Below, in pieces: positions 43,170 to 52,085 of a stretch of 56,100 nt of DNA; the first letter of the stretch is position 1, and the number at the start of each line of letters is the position of its first letter. This DNA comes from Cesiribacter sp. SM1. Its GTDB lineage: Bacteria; Bacteroidota; Bacteroidia; Cytophagales; Cyclobacteriaceae. The position numbers and the translations under genes are program-made. Under the pieces are notes generated by a model. It was given only the letters and a program-made list of their open reading frames with translations, did not search any database and had not been told where the DNA came from. The stretch lies in contig NZ_JAHXBU010000009.1 in NCBI RefSeq assembly GCF_020178975.1, forward strand, positions 1-56,100. Direction: 5' to 3'.

Positions 43170-43680
43170 TTAAGCTGCTAAAGGTTTCTGATTTAGCAGT
43201 TGTTCCATCTGAGCAGGTGTGCGGTAGCCAAGGCTAGAGTGAAGCCTCTCTCTATTGTAGAAGACCTCGATATATTCAAATATTTCCATAGCTGCCCTTC
43301 TCTGGTTTTCAAATTTATTCCCATATACACATTCAGCTTTTAGGCTCTTAAAGAAGCTTTCAGCTACAGCATTATCCCAGCAGTTGGCTCTACGGCCGCT
43401 TCGGCGTTCCGATCATGCTCTGACGGATCAAAGGATAAGTCTATAGCTCTTTTCTGAACTCATCACAGGCATACTGCACACCTCTGTCAGAATGAAAGAT
43501 GAGATCCTCAATAACAGGCCTGTTGATGATAGCCATTTTCAAAGCTGCCACCGTAGTATCCTTAGCTTTCATGGTTTCACTCAAGGCCCAGCCTATTACT
43601 TTTCTATCCGCTAAATCCAGTGTAAGCTCCCCTGAAACCCTTAGCAGGTTGCGTCAGAAAGTCTTCCGCTCCTAAGGTTT
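43170..43680 (-). pseudogene. IS3-family transposase remnant with one GC-rich insert
   Basis: On the minus strand the C-terminal half of an IS3 orfB reads DLADRKVIGWALSETMKAKD, FHSDRGVQYACDEFRKEL, a TAG stop, YPLIRQSM, then after skipping a 16-nt block SRRANCWDNAVAESFFKSLK, AECVYGNKFENQRRAAMEIF and RERLHSSLGYRTPAQMEQLL up to a stop at 43170. The DDE region (MDLADRKVIGW, HSDRGVQY, NCWDNAVAES) is recognisable. The N-terminal half is not readable beyond 43680. Stop codon and insert make it inactive. Confidence 0.85.
43397..43412 (-). repeat. GC-rich 16-nt insert in the second IS3 remnant
   Basis: On the coding strand TCGGAACGCCGAAGCG interrupts codons for the highly conserved IS3 motif QSMSRRANCWDNA; removing exactly 16 bases restores it. 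It matches 9 of 16 positions of the 36442 insert written as CCGCGGTGGCGGAGCG, most differences being transitions. Confidence 0.65.
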
Positions 43681-43691
43681 AACCCTCTTTT

Positions 43692-43761
43692 CATTGACAT
43701 TTGTCAAGGAAGCTTCTTGTTAAATGTCAATGAAAAAAGGCTTGCTGCCCCTCTATTTTTG
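43692..43761 (+). promoter_or_regulatory. Type II tandem operator and -7 box before pirin
   Basis: Site A (43692-43709) CATTGACATTTGTCAAGG and site B (43715-43732) TCTTGTTAAATGTCAATG have centres 23 bp apart; together they also form one long inverted repeat with 15-base arms (43689-43703 and 43723-43737). TATTTTTG (43754-43761) fits the -7 consensus, and its distance from site B is the same as in the type I promoters at 22.1 and 32.8 kb. Confidence 0.65.
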
Positions 43762-43803
43762 TATTGTCAGGTCGACGAACACTTTACAAAACAATAATAG
43801 ACC

Positions 43804-44703
43804 ATGGAAAAGACAATTATCACAAGCACCTATGGAACAAGAGCAAAAGTTGCTCACCTGGAAGTAAATCGCTTACTCTCCAACCGGTACACTCAGGCAG
43901 TAGGACCTTTTGTATTTCTGGATCATCTGCTACCTTCACAACAAGCGCCTAAAATCCCTCAGGCACCCACAGGAGAATTTGCACACCCCCACCGAGGCAT
44001 TGCTACCTTTACCTATTTATTTAGTGGCTCACTCGAACATTACGACAGTAATGGCAATCATGGGATTGTTGAAGCCGGAGGAGCCCAATGGATGAAAGCG
44101 GGAAACGGGGTTATTCATGACGAAAATCCCAGTCCACAATTTCAGCTGGAGGGAGGAACTTTACACGCCTTACAATTCTGGATAAATTTGCCTGCCAAAA
44201 ACAAAGCAGAATCTCCGGAATACCTGGCATTACATCCCCAAAATGTACCTCAGCTGGTATTACCCAATAATGCTGGTACTCTTCGCATTATTATAGGAAC
44301 ATTTGAAGATAAAACCTCACCTGTCAAAACATATTCAAAGCAATTCCTTTACCACCTTCAGCTAAAAGCCGGGGCTTCATTTACTTTAGATACCAGGGCT
44401 GGTTGGGAATACGCCGCCTTTATTCCTCAGGAAGAGGTAATCAGCAACAGTAGCCCGCATGGTAACAGCGAACTGTTGGTTTTTAGTCCCGATGAAGCCC
44501 CTGTTATCTTCAGCAATCCGGGTGCTGCATTAGCAGACATCATGCTCTTTGGAGGCGAACCATACAGGGAGCCCATGGTGGCCCAGGGACCTTTTATCAT
44601 GAACAGCCGCTTAGAAATAGCCGAAGCCTACGAAGACTACTTTAATGGCAGGTACGGACAAATCGAGTACAAAGCCACTGCAGGAGTACAGGCCCAGTTC
44701 TGA
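43804..44703 (+). CDS. Pirin-family bicupin protein
   Basis: 299 residues. N-terminal cupin with metal ligands in FAHPHRGIATFTYLFSGSLE (two His), a later His in LFSGSLEHYDSNGNHG and Glu/His in GVIHDENPSP. The second cupin begins about residue 180. Pirins bind Fe and act as quercetinases or as redox-linked regulators. It is expressed from the type II promoter and is the probable partner of the Crp/Fnr protein at 29716. It is followed by an F420-reductase-like gene, as at 30399 (whose promoter carries the same sites). Confidence 0.92.
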   Translation: MEKTIITSTYGTRAKVAHLEVNRLLSNRYTQAVGPFVFLDHLLPSQQAPKIPQAPTGEFAHPHRGIATFTYLFSGSLEHYDSNGNHGIVEAGGAQWMKAGNGVIHDENPSPQFQLEGGTLHALQFWINLPAKNKAESPEYLALHPQNVPQLVLPNNAGTLRIIIGTFEDKTSPVKTYSKQFLYHLQLKAGASFTLDTRAGWEYAAFIPQEEVISNSSPHGNSELLVFSPDEAPVIFSNPGAALADIMLFGGEPYREPMVAQGPFIMNSRLEIAEAYEDYFNGRYGQIEYKATAGVQAQF

Positions 44704-44768
44704 TAAATAAATATCCATTTAAAACGAAGGATGTATTCTGCAAAAGAAGGATCCTACAGATCTTTAAA

Positions 44769-44804
44769 TTCCCCTCCCTTAGTTCCTAAGCTTAGGGAGG
44801 GGAA
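44769..44804. terminator. GC-rich hairpin behind pirin
   Basis: TTCCCCTCCCT and AGGGAGGGGAA are exact complements separated by 14 bases, 65 bases after the pirin stop. There is no T-run on the plus strand, so it may slow or protect the transcript rather than terminate it by itself. Confidence 0.5.
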
Positions 44805-44839
44805 AACATAACTAATCTTAACACTAAAATACAACTATC

Positions 44840-45436
44840 ATGAAAATAGGAATTATTGGAGCAGGCGGCATTGGCCAGGCCTTTGCTAAACACATGGCGA
44901 AAGCCGGATACGAAATACTACTCAGCAACAGCCGTGGTCCGGCATCTTTAGCGAGTGTAGCGGAACAACTGGGGGTAAATGTAAAAGCAGCAACCCTTGA
45001 AGAAGCAGCCGCAACGGAAGTTATTTTTCTTTCTCTTCCCTGGATCAAGGTAGAAGAGGTAGTGAAAGAATTGTCTTCAATTAAGCACCGTATCGTCATA
45101 GATGCGACCAATCCCATTCTGCCTGGTTTTAAAAAAGCAGAACTTGGTGAAAAAACATCTAGCCAGGTTGTTGCAGAACTACTGCCAGGTGCCAAAGTAG
45201 TTAAAGCCTTCAACACCCTTTTGCGGGCAGTTTTAGCAGCAGACCCTAATGAGAGTGGCGGGGAAAGGGTTCTTTTTTACTCAGGTGATGATGTAGAGGC
45301 GAAAAAGGTAGTGGGTGAAATGATCAGAAAAGCAGGCTTTGCCGGTATAGACTTGGGTGATTTGATAACTGGCGGAAAACTGCAGTCATTCCCCGGAGGC
45401 CCCCTTTCAACACTGAATCTGCTAAAACTCTCCTAG
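44840..45436 (+). CDS. NADPH-dependent F420 reductase-like NAD(P)-binding protein
   Basis: 198 residues. Rossmann MKIGIIGAGGIGQAFAKHMA, VIFLSLPWIKVEEV, IDATNPILPGF and KVVKAFNTLLRAVL, with a C-terminal GGKLQSFPGGPLS. It belongs to the same COG2085 family as the protein at 30399 (about 30% by eye), here with shorter length. It probably reduces a quinone, flavin or iron substrate with NADPH. It is 136 bases downstream of pirin, separated by a hairpin. Confidence 0.84.
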   Translation: MKIGIIGAGGIGQAFAKHMAKAGYEILLSNSRGPASLASVAEQLGVNVKAATLEEAAATEVIFLSLPWIKVEEVVKELSSIKHRIVIDATNPILPGFKKAELGEKTSSQVVAELLPGAKVVKAFNTLLRAVLAADPNESGGERVLFYSGDDVEAKKVVGEMIRKAGFAGIDLGDLITGGKLQSFPGGPLSTLNLLKLS

Positions 45437-45576
45437 ACAAAATATCTATCAGGGAAAGATTGATTTTGTAGTCGGATGATTATAGCCTGCCTATTTTATC
45501 GGGGCTATAAAAAAATAAGCTTTTGTTAAGTAGTAGGAAATTCAACGGAAGTTTATAAATTAATTTATCTGCTGTA

Positions 45577-45620
45577 TAATTCACAGGGAGACAAAGTAAC
45601 GATTGCCTCCCTGTGAATTA
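45577..45620. repeat. Perfect 14-bp inverted repeat
   Basis: TAATTCACAGGGAG (45577-45590) and CTCCCTGTGAATTA (45607-45620) are exact complements with a 16-base loop, in the 350-base gap behind the F420-reductase-like gene. It could be a transcript-end hairpin or a small repeat element. A lesser hairpin (TATAGCC/GGCTATA) lies near 45480-45510. Confidence 0.5.
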
Positions 45621-45788
45621 GAATCTAATTTACCAGATTTTTGGACATTGAAGGTAATTGGATTGCATCATTGCACGCAGCATCCTGAGCGGGATCTGTT
45701 TCTACCTCCTATTCTCCAACTTTAACACATAACGGAACACGAACCAAAAAACAACTTGTGCTTCATTTTTAGATTTAAATTTATTCCT

Positions 45789-46088
45789 ATGAAAGAGCTC
45801 CTAATGGAAAGCTTCTACCACTCCACTGATCATAAAGGGGGATCATTCTATTATGAAATAGACGGCAAGAGGCTGGCTGAACTGAATTATATACGGGCTG
45901 GGGATCATCAGATAATTATCGACCATACCACTGTGGATGTTTCCTTAAAAGGCCGGGGAATCGGCAAAAGGCTCCTCTTCAATTTAGTCACTTTTGTTAG
46001 AGAAAATCATATACGGGTAATTCCGCTGTGCCCTTTTGCTGCTGCAACTTTTCACAAAACCCATGAATGGCAGAATGTACTTGCTTAG
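45789..46088 (+). CDS. GNAT-type N-acetyltransferase (YidJ/COG2388-like)
   Basis: 99 residues from ATG 45789; the earlier ATG at 45756 would add a hydrophobic lead not seen in the family. GSFYYEIDGKRLAELNYIR, HTTVDVSLKGRGIGKRLL (the acetyl-CoA loop, RGIGKRL) and IRVIPLCPFAAATFHKTHEW match small COG2388 acetyltransferases. Substrate unknown. Confidence 0.85.
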   Translation: MKELLMESFYHSTDHKGGSFYYEIDGKRLAELNYIRAGDHQIIIDHTTVDVSLKGRGIGKRLLFNLVTFVRENHIRVIPLCPFAAATFHKTHEWQNVLA

Positions 46089-46850
46089 CCTGCTAATCTT
46101 CAGACGTGGGTGTTCCTTACTTCAGGATGATTCGAGAATTACCTAATCCGAGCGCAAAGCCCACCTCAAAGTAGCCTCCGTTACTCTGCATGGTGAAGTC
46201 TGAAATGCAGAACTTGCAAATCCTGATGTTAGCAATAATCTGGTCATTGATTATTTGATAGCTATCAATGTTTCTGTCACCGAAGATCATGGAAATAGCC
46301 GCAATCGGTAATGGCGTGGACAATGGCGGACCGGTAATATTTCCGGCTATCATCAAAGCATTAGCACATATCTAGTCTGCTGTGTGTAGTTCAAAATGCT
46401 TTCTTTTTGTTTAAGAAAACTAACCTTTCAAAAAAAAAAGATGAACACCGCATCTTGAACGCTTCTGTGCATATTAAAAGCCATCGTATGAGTTCTGTGT
46501 AATTGAAGATGAAAAAGCTGCTAAAAAGAGGTGCCCTTTTGGTGCTCGAAAAAGCCAAACACAAAAGGTAACCTTACCAGCAGGCAAATTTAACAACCAA
46601 TACGCTGTTTTTTATTACGCACCTCAAGGAGTCATCATTTTGAAGTGAGTTATGGTTAGACTAACCTTGCACAGCAAAAAAAGGGGTAAATAGTTTAATG
46701 TAATATGATGCAAATATCATTGTACATCGAAATTCAATGGTAAGGGTATTTATTATGTGATTAATAAAGCCTCTATTGGAATAGTATATTAATGCTAATT
46801 AGGGCAAGTGATAATGGTTCTGTAAATGCCCATGCTCAACTGACACTGAT
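46089..46850. other. 762-base stretch without a confident gene
   Basis: A minus-strand 79-codon frame at 46117-46356 (MMIAGNITGPPLSTPLPIAA) is open but matches nothing I know and has unusual composition; it may be a remnant or chance. A GTTTAAG half site is at 46409-46415 without the tandem partner or -7 box seen elsewhere. The leader of the GAF gene lies at the right. Confidence 0.35.
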
Positions 46851-48410
46851 ATGACTTGGTTATTGCTGTTTGAAAGGTTAGGTGTCCAATCCAGTGATCC
46901 TACATACCTAAGAAGGAAAACGATACTAGCGAATTGCCTGGCCATGTTGTTCATTGGCCTGTTTGGTGTTAACACATTAGCAGCTATTTTCTATTTGCCT
47001 GAACTTGTGCTGGGTTTGTTTGCCAGTATTTTTGGATTTGGAACCGTGCTGCTATTAAATGCGCTTGGCCTGCGAACCTTAGCACGTTTATTACTTTCAT
47101 TTTCTCTTCCGCTAATTTTCTTATTACTGAATGCTGCCGTTAACAGTGCGGCCGGAGAGGTGCTACCTGGCTTTATTGCCCTACAGGTAACGGCCCTGGT
47201 TATTTCCTGGATTGTGTTCGATGCCCGAGAAGGACTCCCACTATGGCTTTCGTCCCTTTTTGGTCTTTTGTGCCTTTTATCGACTCATGCAGCACATGCC
47301 TGGATCATTACAAGCATTAATTTACAGGCAATCTCCGGAGAAAGCCTTGATCTTGCAATGCTGGTCATGGCAGGGATGTTACTTTTTGTGGAGATGCACA
47401 TGTTGCAAACGGCTAATCATGCCGCAGAAAAGGAAGCGGCAAATCTGATAGAGGAGATGCAGGACAGGGATTTAATGGCAAAAGAAAATGAGCGTAAGAT
47501 GAATGCCTATGTTGCTGAAATTGAGAACACAAGGGTGGAAGATAAAAAGCGGCAGTGGGCTTCTGACGGACTGGCCAGGTTTACTGATCTGATCAGGAAC
47601 CAGGATAACATGAAGCAGCTGGGCGATGAGGTTATTTCGCAACTGGTCCGGTATCTGGAGGCTAATCAGGGAGGGCTTTTCATCCTCAAAGAGGAGAACG
47701 GGCAAGCCCCTTACCTCGAATTGGAGGCTTGCTATGCCTATAACCGAAAAAAATACATCAACAAGAGAATAGCTGTAGGGGAAGGTTTGATCGGGCAGGC
47801 ATATCTGGAAAAAGGCAGGGTATACCTGACTGATGTTCCGGACAATTACCTCCGGATTACCTCCGGACTAGGTGAGTCTAATCCCAGGAGTATCCTCATA
47901 GTCCCGCTAAAACTGAATGAAAAAGTGCTGGGTGTGATAGAGCTTGCTTCTTTCAAAGTATTCGAACCTTATCAAATGGATTTTATTGATAAGCTAAGCG
48001 AAAACCTCGCATCGGTCATTGCCAGTACCAGAATCAATGAAACTACCCGCCTGCTTTTGGAAGAGTCGCAGCAGCAGGCCGAAGAAATGCGCGCCCAGGA
48101 AGAAGAAATGCGCCAGAGCCTGGAAGAACTGCAGGCCACACAAGAGGAAATACTGCGCAGGCAGAAAGAAAACGAGCGCTTGCTGGCAGAGTCGCAGCTT
48201 AAGGAGCATCAACTGCAGCAACAGGCCCGGGAGATAGAGCAGATGAAAGAGACGGAAAAAGCTAAAATGCTTGAAATGCAGGACCGGCAGCGAAATTATG
48301 TGCAGATGATTATGACAAAAAGTAAGCAGAAGGAAGAAGAGCTGATGGCGCAGCTCAAGGAGCGGGAAGAACAGATTCAACAGTTACAAATAAACCACAC
48401 AACAATTTAA
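46851..48410 (+). CDS. Membrane GAF-domain coiled-coil signalling protein
   Basis: 519 residues. Five to six membrane helices (about 20-185), a short coiled coil, a GAF domain (about 240-400; GGLFILKEENGQAPYLELEA, GEGLIGQAYLEKGRVYLTDV, SILIVPLKLNEKVLGVIELA) and a long C-terminal coiled coil (405-515) very rich in Glu and Gln. No histidine kinase, GGDEF or phosphatase domain is present, so the output must be through partners. In Bacteroidota such proteins accompany sensor kinases. The next gene, 10 bases on, encodes a SpoIIAA-like protein that may be the partner. Confidence 0.8.
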   Translation: MTWLLLFERLGVQSSDPTYLRRKTILANCLAMLFIGLFGVNTLAAIFYLPELVLGLFASIFGFGTVLLLNALGLRTLARLLLSFSLPLIFLLLNAAVNSAAGEVLPGFIALQVTALVISWIVFDAREGLPLWLSSLFGLLCLLSTHAAHAWIITSINLQAISGESLDLAMLVMAGMLLFVEMHMLQTANHAAEKEAANLIEEMQDRDLMAKENERKMNAYVAEIENTRVEDKKRQWASDGLARFTDLIRNQDNMKQLGDEVISQLVRYLEANQGGLFILKEENGQAPYLELEACYAYNRKKYINKRIAVGEGLIGQAYLEKGRVYLTDVPDNYLRITSGLGESNPRSILIVPLKLNEKVLGVIELASFKVFEPYQMDFIDKLSENLASVIASTRINETTRLLLEESQQQAEEMRAQEEEMRQSLEELQATQEEILRRQKENERLLAESQLKEHQLQQQAREIEQMKETEKAKMLEMQDRQRNYVQMIMTKSKQKEEELMAQLKEREEQIQQLQINHTTI

Positions 48411-48420
48411 ACTAAAGCAG

Positions 48421-48840
48421 ATGATTATTCTTGCAGACAGCAGCAATGGTACCCATTCGCTTGATCCCACTGTGCCTTCCCTGGTTTACACCATCAAAGG
48501 CGCAATGACGGTAAGTGAGACCAAAGAGCAAATGTATCTTTACTATGAACTATTTGCCAAGTACATCAAAGAATACCCAAATCTGAAATGGGTAGTGGAT
48601 GGTACAAAACATGTTGGAAATGATCCGGAGCTGGATGCCTGGATAGCAGGAGAAGGCTTAGGCGATAAGCTGGTAGCGCTAGGGGTAAGAAACTTTGCAA
48701 TGATATTTCCTGAAGATGTTTTCGGTCAGATTTCACTTCATACAACAGAGGGTATTTTTGCACAGACGGGTAAAATTACCCAGCGGGCTTTCCCAAGCCT
48801 GGAGAAAGCGCACGAATTCATGAAGACGGTAGAGCATTGA
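48421..48840 (+). CDS. SpoIIAA/STAS-like small protein
   Basis: 139 residues, cytosolic. The order of strands and helices (VPSLVYTIKGAMTVSETKEQ, LKWVVDGTKHVGND, GVRNFAMIFPEDVFGQISL, FPSLEKAHEFMKTV) resembles the SpoIIAA-like fold of membrane-linked regulatory proteins. No catalytic residues seen. Its 10-base spacing to the GAF protein suggests translational coupling and a shared signalling role. Confidence 0.6.
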   Translation: MIILADSSNGTHSLDPTVPSLVYTIKGAMTVSETKEQMYLYYELFAKYIKEYPNLKWVVDGTKHVGNDPELDAWIAGEGLGDKLVALGVRNFAMIFPEDVFGQISLHTTEGIFAQTGKITQRAFPSLEKAHEFMKTVEH

Positions 48841-48907
48841 TCTATATAACATATTCAACACAGTTTTGCCTAACAAAAACCACTGTGCAATTTTTTAGAT
48901 AACTACA

Positions 48908-48948
48908 GGAATGGATCAGCATCTTTTTTCAGGATGCTGATCCATTCC
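48908..48948 (+). terminator. Long hairpin behind the SpoIIAA-like gene
   Basis: GGAATGGATCAGCATC and GATGCTGATCCATTCC form a perfect 16-bp stem with a T-rich loop (TTTTTTCAG). It is 68 bases after the stop codon. The run of T lies in the loop, not after the stem, so termination would be atypical. Confidence 0.55.
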
Positions 48949-49103
48949 ACTCTCTTGCCAACATTTACAGCATTAAGCAGATTGAGGTAACCATTTTGCT
49001 ACAGAGCAGGGCTGCGGAAGTGATCCTGCAATGTTAGCAGATCTGCCTGCTTCATTCTTTTTAATATCTCTAATATCAACCATTTTACAATCAAACAAAC
49101 ATC

Positions 49104-49991
49104 ATGAAATTGTTGAAAAACATTTACACAGTGCTGACCGCAGCATTGGCATTCTCCTTTATTGCCTGTGAAGAACAGGAGGGTGTTCTGGAGCCAACGC
49201 AAACCAGCACCATCAGTGCTATTGAAGCTGCTGCGCGGGCTAACTCAGAATCCTATGCATCCTCGGAGGTGTATGTACTGGTACATGGGGCCTGGCATCC
49301 GGAAGAAAGCTGGCACCTGGTAAAAACTGGTCTGGAAAAGGCTGGGCATACGGTAGTAACTGTGCAATTACCCGGATTAGGAAGAGACACCACTCCGGCC
49401 GGAGAGGTGAGCTTTGCAGACCACGTTGAAGTTGTTAAAGAAACTATTCTGGCTGTAGGTCAGCCAGTTATTCTGGTAGGGCACTCCTATGGTGGTACCG
49501 TAATTTCGCAGGCGGGTTCAGATCTGGCTCCTCATATCAAAAAGCTGGTGTACGTAAGTGCCTTTATGCCACAAGACGGACAGTCGCAGGTAGAGCTTTC
49601 TGCAGGTGACACAGAGTCTCCCGCAGTCCCTTATCTGGTTTTTCAGGAGGAAACACTTTGGGTGCAGGAAGACAAGCTAGTTGAAATCTTCTATACCAAT
49701 TCTTTATCGAATGAGGATCCTAAGTATGATCAGGAGGTAGCAAACATCCTGCCCCTGCTGAAACCTCATCCGCTGGGTACCATGTTTGATCCCATTGAGC
49801 TTTCAGAGGGATACTATAACCTGGAGAAGGTGTACATCAGCTGTCTAGGTGACCATGCGATTACGCCTGGCTATCAGAAAAGCATGTACTCCAAATTCCC
49901 CGAAACGAAAGTCATCACCATGCCGACGGCCGACCACTCTCCCTTCTTCTCTAAGCCCAACCTGTTGATCAACATTCTGAAAGGACTTTGA
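49104..49991 (+). CDS. Alpha/beta hydrolase lipoprotein
   Basis: 295 residues. Lipoprotein signal with lipobox SFIAC22 (MKLLKNIYTVLTAALAFSFI). The hydrolase begins VYVLVHGAWHPEESWHLV, with nucleophile G-H-S-Y-G-G (LVGHSYGGTVIS) and a C-terminal His in TADHSPF. It resembles cytosolic alpha/beta hydrolases of the haloperoxidase type, but here is anchored in the envelope. Two terminator hairpins follow. Confidence 0.85.
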   Translation: MKLLKNIYTVLTAALAFSFIACEEQEGVLEPTQTSTISAIEAAARANSESYASSEVYVLVHGAWHPEESWHLVKTGLEKAGHTVVTVQLPGLGRDTTPAGEVSFADHVEVVKETILAVGQPVILVGHSYGGTVISQAGSDLAPHIKKLVYVSAFMPQDGQSQVELSAGDTESPAVPYLVFQEETLWVQEDKLVEIFYTNSLSNEDPKYDQEVANILPLLKPHPLGTMFDPIELSEGYYNLEKVYISCLGDHAITPGYQKSMYSKFPETKVITMPTADHSPFFSKPNLLINILKGL

Positions 49992-50006
49992 TTTACTAGC
50001 AGGAAA

Positions 50007-50094
50007 AGTCATTCTGTATGGAGTTTTTCTCCATGCAGAATGACTAATGATAAAAGAAGGCCCTGGTGTGATTTCCAGGGCCTTCTTCATTTTC
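50007..50094 (+). terminator. Two terminator hairpins behind the lipoprotein hydrolase
   Basis: The first (50007-50045) pairs AGTCATTCTGTATGGAG with CTCCATGCAGAATGACT around TTTTT. The second (50056-50094) pairs GAAGGCCCTGG with CCAGGGCCTTC and is followed by TTCATTTTC, the normal form of an intrinsic terminator. Together they should stop transcription well before the IS3 remnant. Confidence 0.75.
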
Positions 50095-50138
50095 TACTGT
50101 GTCCCGTCCTGACATAGCGATACACAAAAAGTAAAGCT

Positions 50139-50790
50139 ATGAAAGAAGGAGAAGAACATCAGTATGTTAAGCGGACACAAAAAGACTACAGTTATAGTTT
50201 TAAGCTACAGGTAGTGCAGGAGATTGAAAAAGGAGAATTAAGCACTACAGCGGCCCAGCGCAAGTATGGGATACAATCTCGTTCTACTGTTATGGGCTGG
50301 TTAAGAAAATATGGTAGCTTCGACTGGTATAATTAAACCCCGTCGAATATAGCTAAAACTCCGGAACAAAAGCTTCCTGAACTCGAGCAGAAGGTGCGCC
50401 TTTCAGAGAAGCAGAAAAAGCATCTGGAGCACCCGGATAAAAAGTCTGTTCTTTTCGATATGATGATCGAGCTTGCCGAGAAAGAATACAGCATCGATAT
50501 CAGAAAAAAATCCTCACTCGTATAATTGAGCAGTTCGAAGAAGACAGAAAGAGCCTGCGCCGCCTAGGCACATGCAAACGCTATGAGATTCTTTATGAAC
50601 CCTTGCGTCAACAGGGGGTGGGAAGAGACCGTTTGTTTGCATTTTCGATTCTAGCTGTTTGTTTTTCGATAAAGTCTTTCCCGGATGCAGAATGTAAAGC
50701 GGCTTGTTAATGTACTTTTATACAGCAGTTTGCGTAAACGATGACTTGCATAAGGTACTGATCTACTGCATAATTTCACCCCTGATTAGA
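50139..50790 (+). pseudogene. IS3-family transposase remnant (orfA plus start of orfB)
   Basis: The orfA part (50139-50336) begins MKEGEEHQYVKRTQKDYSYS and contains the HTH_Tnp_1 block FKLQVVQEIEKGELSTTAAQ; a TAA ends it at DWYN where relatives continue with Gln. The same frame then reads TPSNIAKTPEQKLPELEQKV and KKSVLFDMMIELAEKEYSID, i.e. the rest of orfA, with missing codons near 50435. orfB can be followed in pieces (GTCKRYEILYEPLRQQGVGR, DRLFAFSILAVCF) to about 50790 before it fades. No GC-rich insert was seen here. Inactive. Confidence 0.82.
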
Positions 50791-51104
50791 TAGTTTCTTT
50801 ACACTTTTCATTCGACAGTAATCTATAACAGTCTATTAAATTTACAGTGTTGAGGTTGGTTACAAATGATAGACAAGGTGATAGACCCGTACCTTACAAT
50901 CAGGTGCTTAACTAAAATAACTTAGAGAGCTATTGTTGATTTGTTTTTATATTTTAACTTTATCTTAAATAAGTTCAAGTTAAGTCGCCTCTTTCAAAAA
51001 GAGCAGTTATGGCTTTTAAGAGGGGCATGGGCTAGCTTGTATGTATGAGTCAGTTGATGATGCATTTTTTATTGTTTGGGAAGAGCATGTAAATAAAGGC
51101 TGAC
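50791..51104. other. Gene-free stretch after the IS3 remnant
   Basis: AT-rich; I see no gene, RNA or strong repeat. It must hold the promoter of the amidohydrolase gene at 51105. Confidence 0.4.
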
Positions 51105-52085
51105 ATGAAAAAGCTACAGGTATTCTTTTTGCTGGCAGTGCTGTTTTCTTTTTCATGTGTTAACCGCGCAAGAGAAAATAGTAACAGTGCCTACACTGGT
51201 CCTATCATTGACATGCACATGCATGCTTACAACACTCCTAACCCTTTGTTTGGAGAGGCATCCAATCCTGTCACAGGTGAAAAAAGATATGGCTCTGAAA
51301 ATCCTGCTTCTCACAAAGAAGAAACCTTTGAAATAATGGAAAAGCATAACATTGTGCTAGGGGTTGTTTCTTCTCCTGATGGTAAAAATAAGGTACTCAA
51401 AGAGTGGAGCAGGAGTAAACCTGGAAAGATATTGATCGGGCAAAGTGTGGTAGATCCAGATAAGCTGAATGCAGATTCGGTAAGGCTCTATTTTAAGCGG
51501 GGCGATGTAGATATTATCGGGGAGGTGATGCCTAACTATGCGGGCATTCTACCAAATGATCAGCGACTTAAAAAAGTGTTTGATTTGGCAGAAGAGTTAG
51601 AGGTTCCGATTGGCTTTCATCTTTTCCCTGGAGGACCAGCTGGTGGGGCCTATTTTGCCTATCCGCTCACCCGAGCCAGTCAGGCGAAGCCCCTTCAGAT
51701 GGAAGAACTACTAATCTCACATCCTAAGGTAAAAGTATACATCATGCATGCAGGCTGGCCATTTTTAGAAGATATGAAGGCGCTAATGTATGCTCATCCT
51801 CAAGTGCATGTTGATGTGTCGGTAATTAGCTGGAACCTTCCTCGGCAAGAATTTCACAACTACCTCAAAGGTTTAGTAGATGCCGGCTTTGCCAAAAGAA
51901 TTATGTTTGGCAGTGATCAGATGACATGGCCAGCTGAAATAGCAAATGGTATTGAAGCGGTAAATGCAGCACCATTCTTAAGCATACAGCAAAAAGCTGA
52001 TATTTTTTACTTCAATGCCGCAAATTTTCTTGAGTTACCGAAGGGCGTAATCAATCAACATCAAAATTCAATGGTACACAAATGA
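51105..52085 (+). CDS. Secreted amidohydrolase-family lipoprotein
   Basis: 326 residues. Lipoprotein signal with lipobox SFSC18 (MKKLQVFFLLAVLFSFSC). A TIM-barrel amidohydrolase follows, with the metal motif IIDMHMHAY (D-x-H-x-H) near residue 36, VPIGFHLFPGG, VYIMHAGWP and MFGSDQMTWP. It fits the amidohydrolase-2 (decarboxylase/hydrolase) group. The substrate is unknown, and membrane anchoring is unusual for this family. Confidence 0.84.
   Translation: MKKLQVFFLLAVLFSFSCVNRARENSNSAYTGPIIDMHMHAYNTPNPLFGEASNPVTGEKRYGSENPASHKEETFEIMEKHNIVLGVVSSPDGKNKVLKEWSRSKPGKILIGQSVVDPDKLNADSVRLYFKRGDVDIIGEVMPNYAGILPNDQRLKKVFDLAEELEVPIGFHLFPGGPAGGAYFAYPLTRASQAKPLQMEELLISHPKVKVYIMHAGWPFLEDMKALMYAHPQVHVDVSVISWNLPRQEFHNYLKGLVDAGFAKRIMFGSDQMTWPAEIANGIEAVNAAPFLSIQQKADIFYFNAANFLELPKGVINQHQNSMVHK

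Noticed and set aside
43689-43737. Inverted repeat before pirin as a terminator of the IS3 remnant
   Set aside because: The arms coincide with the type II half sites, the 23-bp spacing and the -7 box fit a promoter, and there is no gene on the plus strand to terminate.
46117-46356. 79-codon minus-strand open frame
   Set aside because: Not recognised, no conserved motif, no neighbours on that strand; kept only as a note in the gap description.
50139-50336. Intact small HTH regulator
   Set aside because: The sequence is the start of an IS3 orfA and the downstream frame continues the same protein after a stop codon; it is a transposase remnant.
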